Source of the DNA: Nitrospinota bacterium
GTDB taxonomy: Bacteria > UBA8248
Reading direction: 5' to 3'
Length of the DNA: 11,689 nt
NCBI GenBank assembly: GCA_029937135.1
Contig: JAPYQX010000064.1
Span: 1-11,689, forward strand
This document shows, piece by piece, positions 10,530 to 11,689 of the stretch (the stretch's first letter is position 1; each line of letters starts with the position of its first letter). The position numbers and the translations under genes were made by a program. The notes under the pieces are model-generated. The model did not search any database and had not been told where the DNA came from. It saw only the letters and a program-made list of their open reading frames with translations.

Positions 10530-11689
10530 ATGATCCCGGCGCTTCGCGCGGCGTCCAACGTCCTCGTTCACGTTCCCGAACTGGTGCGCTACGGCTCGAA
10601 GCCTTGGCGCGATGTCTCCGCCGGAGACGCGGCTCTCGCCGGAGCACTTTCGCGGCGGCTCAGGCCGTTCGGGGAGGCGGTGGCCTATCCACCGAATCAG
10701 GTGTTTATCGGAAACATGACGCCCGGCGATCTCGGCGGGGCTCCCTCTCCCTGGTACGAAAATCCCGTTCCCGAGGCCTCGGCGAAAGGAGCATTCGGGG
10801 AAATTCTCTCGCAGGAGGATTTCTATCCTCTCCTCGAGGCCGCTGATCAGTTCGGCCTCCTCCTGTTCGGTCCGGACGCTTTTTCGGGCGGCGAGGCTGC
10901 GGGAGCCGAAACCGCCTCTGAGGCGGCCGCCGCGCTGCTTGCCGCCTCTTTTCGTGAGCGCTCCGGTCCGGGTAAAACCGGCCCGAATAAAAGAAACCAC
11001 GAGGAGGAGATTCACGGGCGAATCGAGGCCGGCGAGGCCTTGCCCCTCTACCGGGGCGGCGATCTGATCGGTTGCGTCCGGCGGGATCATGAGGCGGACG
11101 AGTCGCTGGGCGCGCGCATTCTCCTGGAAAACCTGGCGGCCAAGGCGAGCGGCGCCTACGCCCTGCGCCATCTTCTTCTCAAGGAGGACATCGCCCCCGA
11201 GGAGATCGAATACGTTATCAGCTGCTCCGAGGAGGCCGTCGGCGACCGATATAATCGCGGCGGCGGAAACCTCGCCAAGGCGATCGCGGAGATGGCGGGT
11301 TGCGAGGAGGCCGCCGGGGTGGACATCAAGTCATTTTGTGCCGCCCCGGTTCAAGCCCTCATCCACGCGGCGGCGCTGATCAAGGCGGGCGTCGTTAAAA
11401 ACGCCGTTGTCGTCGGCGGCGGGTCGCTGGCGAAGCTCGGCATGAAGGCCCACTTCCATATCGAAAAGGAAATGCCTGTGCTGGAGGATGTCCTCGGCGG
11501 GGTCGCCTTCCTGCTTGGGCCTGAGGGCGGCGGCGCGCCCTGCATCAATCTTGAAATCACGGGCCGCCACGGGGCCGGGCGCTCGTCCACCCCCCAGGTG
11601 ATGGCGGAGGCGCTTGTCCGCAATCCGCTCGCGCGGGCGGGCCGGAAAATATGCGACATCGATAAATACGCCGTCGAGCTCCATAACCC
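10530..11689 (+). CDS. grdC: Glycine/sarcosine/betaine reductase component C, beta subunit (3' end outside window)
   Basis: Component C receives the carboxymethyl group held on the selenoprotein GrdA and converts it, with phosphate, into acetyl phosphate, which can yield ATP. The visible 386 codons read straight through. Recognisable GrdC features are the N-terminal VLVHVPELVRYGSKP (12-26), PPNQVFIGNMTPGDL (54-68), the PSPWYENP segment, LYRGGDLIGCVRRDHE, ASGAYALRHLL, ISCSEEAVGDRYNRGGGNLAKAIAEM, and SFCAAP with Cys270 at the position of the thiolase/FabH-type active Cys. SSTPQVMAEALV and DIDKYAVELHN follow near the window end. Family members have about 500 residues, so roughly 120 are missing. 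The ATG at 10530 matches the family start but has only a weak ribosome site. A 60-residue Ala/Gly/Glu-rich segment around residues 125-175 is poorly conserved. The alpha subunit GrdD and the selenoproteins GrdA and GrdB would be expected downstream. Cytoplasmic. Confidence 0.93.
   Translation, partial: MIPALRAASNVLVHVPELVRYGSKPWRDVSAGDAALAGALSRRLRPFGEAVAYPPNQVFIGNMTPGDLGGAPSPWYENPVPEASAKGAFGEILSQEDFYPLLEAADQFGLLLFGPDAFSGGEAAGAETASEAAAALLAASFRERSGPGKTGPNKRNHEEEIHGRIEAGEALPLYRGGDLIGCVRRDHEADESLGARILLENLAAKASGAYALRHLLLKEDIAPEEIEYVISCSEEAVGDRYNRGGGNLAKAIAEMAGCEEAAGVDIKSFCAAPVQALIHAAALIKAGVVKNAVVVGGGSLAKLGMKAHFHIEKEMPVLEDVLGGVAFLLGPEGGGAPCINLEITGRHGAGRSSTPQVMAEALVRNPLARAGRKICDIDKYAVELHN

Noticed and set aside
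1..11689. CRISPR array, tRNA, rRNA, transposase or integrase
   Set aside because: I looked for regular spaced repeats, tRNA-like arms and transposase or integrase motifs in all open frames and saw none.

Overview
The window is GC-rich bacterial chromosomal DNA. A lipobox-bearing glycine-zipper lipoprotein, exported small membrane proteins and strong Shine-Dalgarno sites suggest a Gram-negative, diderm organism. I cannot fix the lineage from sequence alone. The mix of a GrdC-type glycine/betaine reductase subunit, Mn-type superoxide dismutase and two-component fragments would suit an uncultured lineage of the Desulfobacterota, Nitrospinota or Tectomicrobia kind, but that is inference.

Layout. 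(1) 1-822, minus: start of an M28-type metallopeptidase that runs off the window. (2) 932-2446, minus: a signalling locus of cyclic-nucleotide-binding domain, histidine-kinase ATPase domain and receiver domain, split over three reading frames. It looks like one hybrid kinase gene broken by indels, with no recognisable phospho-accepting His. (3) 2447-3385: a 939-base stretch without a credible gene, holding a minus-strand terminator-like hairpin, a palindrome, and a good sigma70-like promoter in front of sodA. (4) 3386-4543, plus: Mn-type superoxide dismutase and a peroxiredoxin, an oxidative-stress pair closed by a strong terminator. (5) 4749-5627, plus: metF, converging on and overlapping by 4 bases a minus-strand cupin gene (5624-6028). 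(6) 6198-7377, minus: an exported protein of unknown function, then a short SUMF1/FGE-like exported protein whose signal peptide is made of seven tandem pentapeptides. (7) 7850-8466, plus: a small unknown protein and an excisionase/AlpA-like helix-turn-helix protein. (8) 8702-9899, minus: a glycine-zipper lipoprotein followed by two tandem paralogues of a small exported membrane protein. The second paralogue is broken by two homopolymer frameshifts. (9) 10138-10378, plus: remnant of a second receiver domain with a frameshift and an in-frame TAG. (10) 10530 to the end, plus: grdC, the beta subunit of glycine/sarcosine/betaine reductase component C, cut by the window edge.

How it fits together. 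SodA removes superoxide and the peroxiredoxin removes the resulting peroxide. MetF feeds methyl-tetrahydrofolate to methionine synthesis, and GrdC points to acetyl-phosphate formation from glycine or betaine by a complex presumably encoded beyond the right edge. Core metabolic genes are intact, while signalling and accessory genes carry indels, repeats or lost parts. That is a pattern of local decay, although assembly error must be excluded. I did not find a convincing new multi-gene system. The best leads are the pentapeptide-repeat signal sequence with its minimal FGE-like domain, the paralogous membrane-protein pair, the M28 enzyme lacking the Glu-Glu pair, and the unexplained leader in front of sodA.
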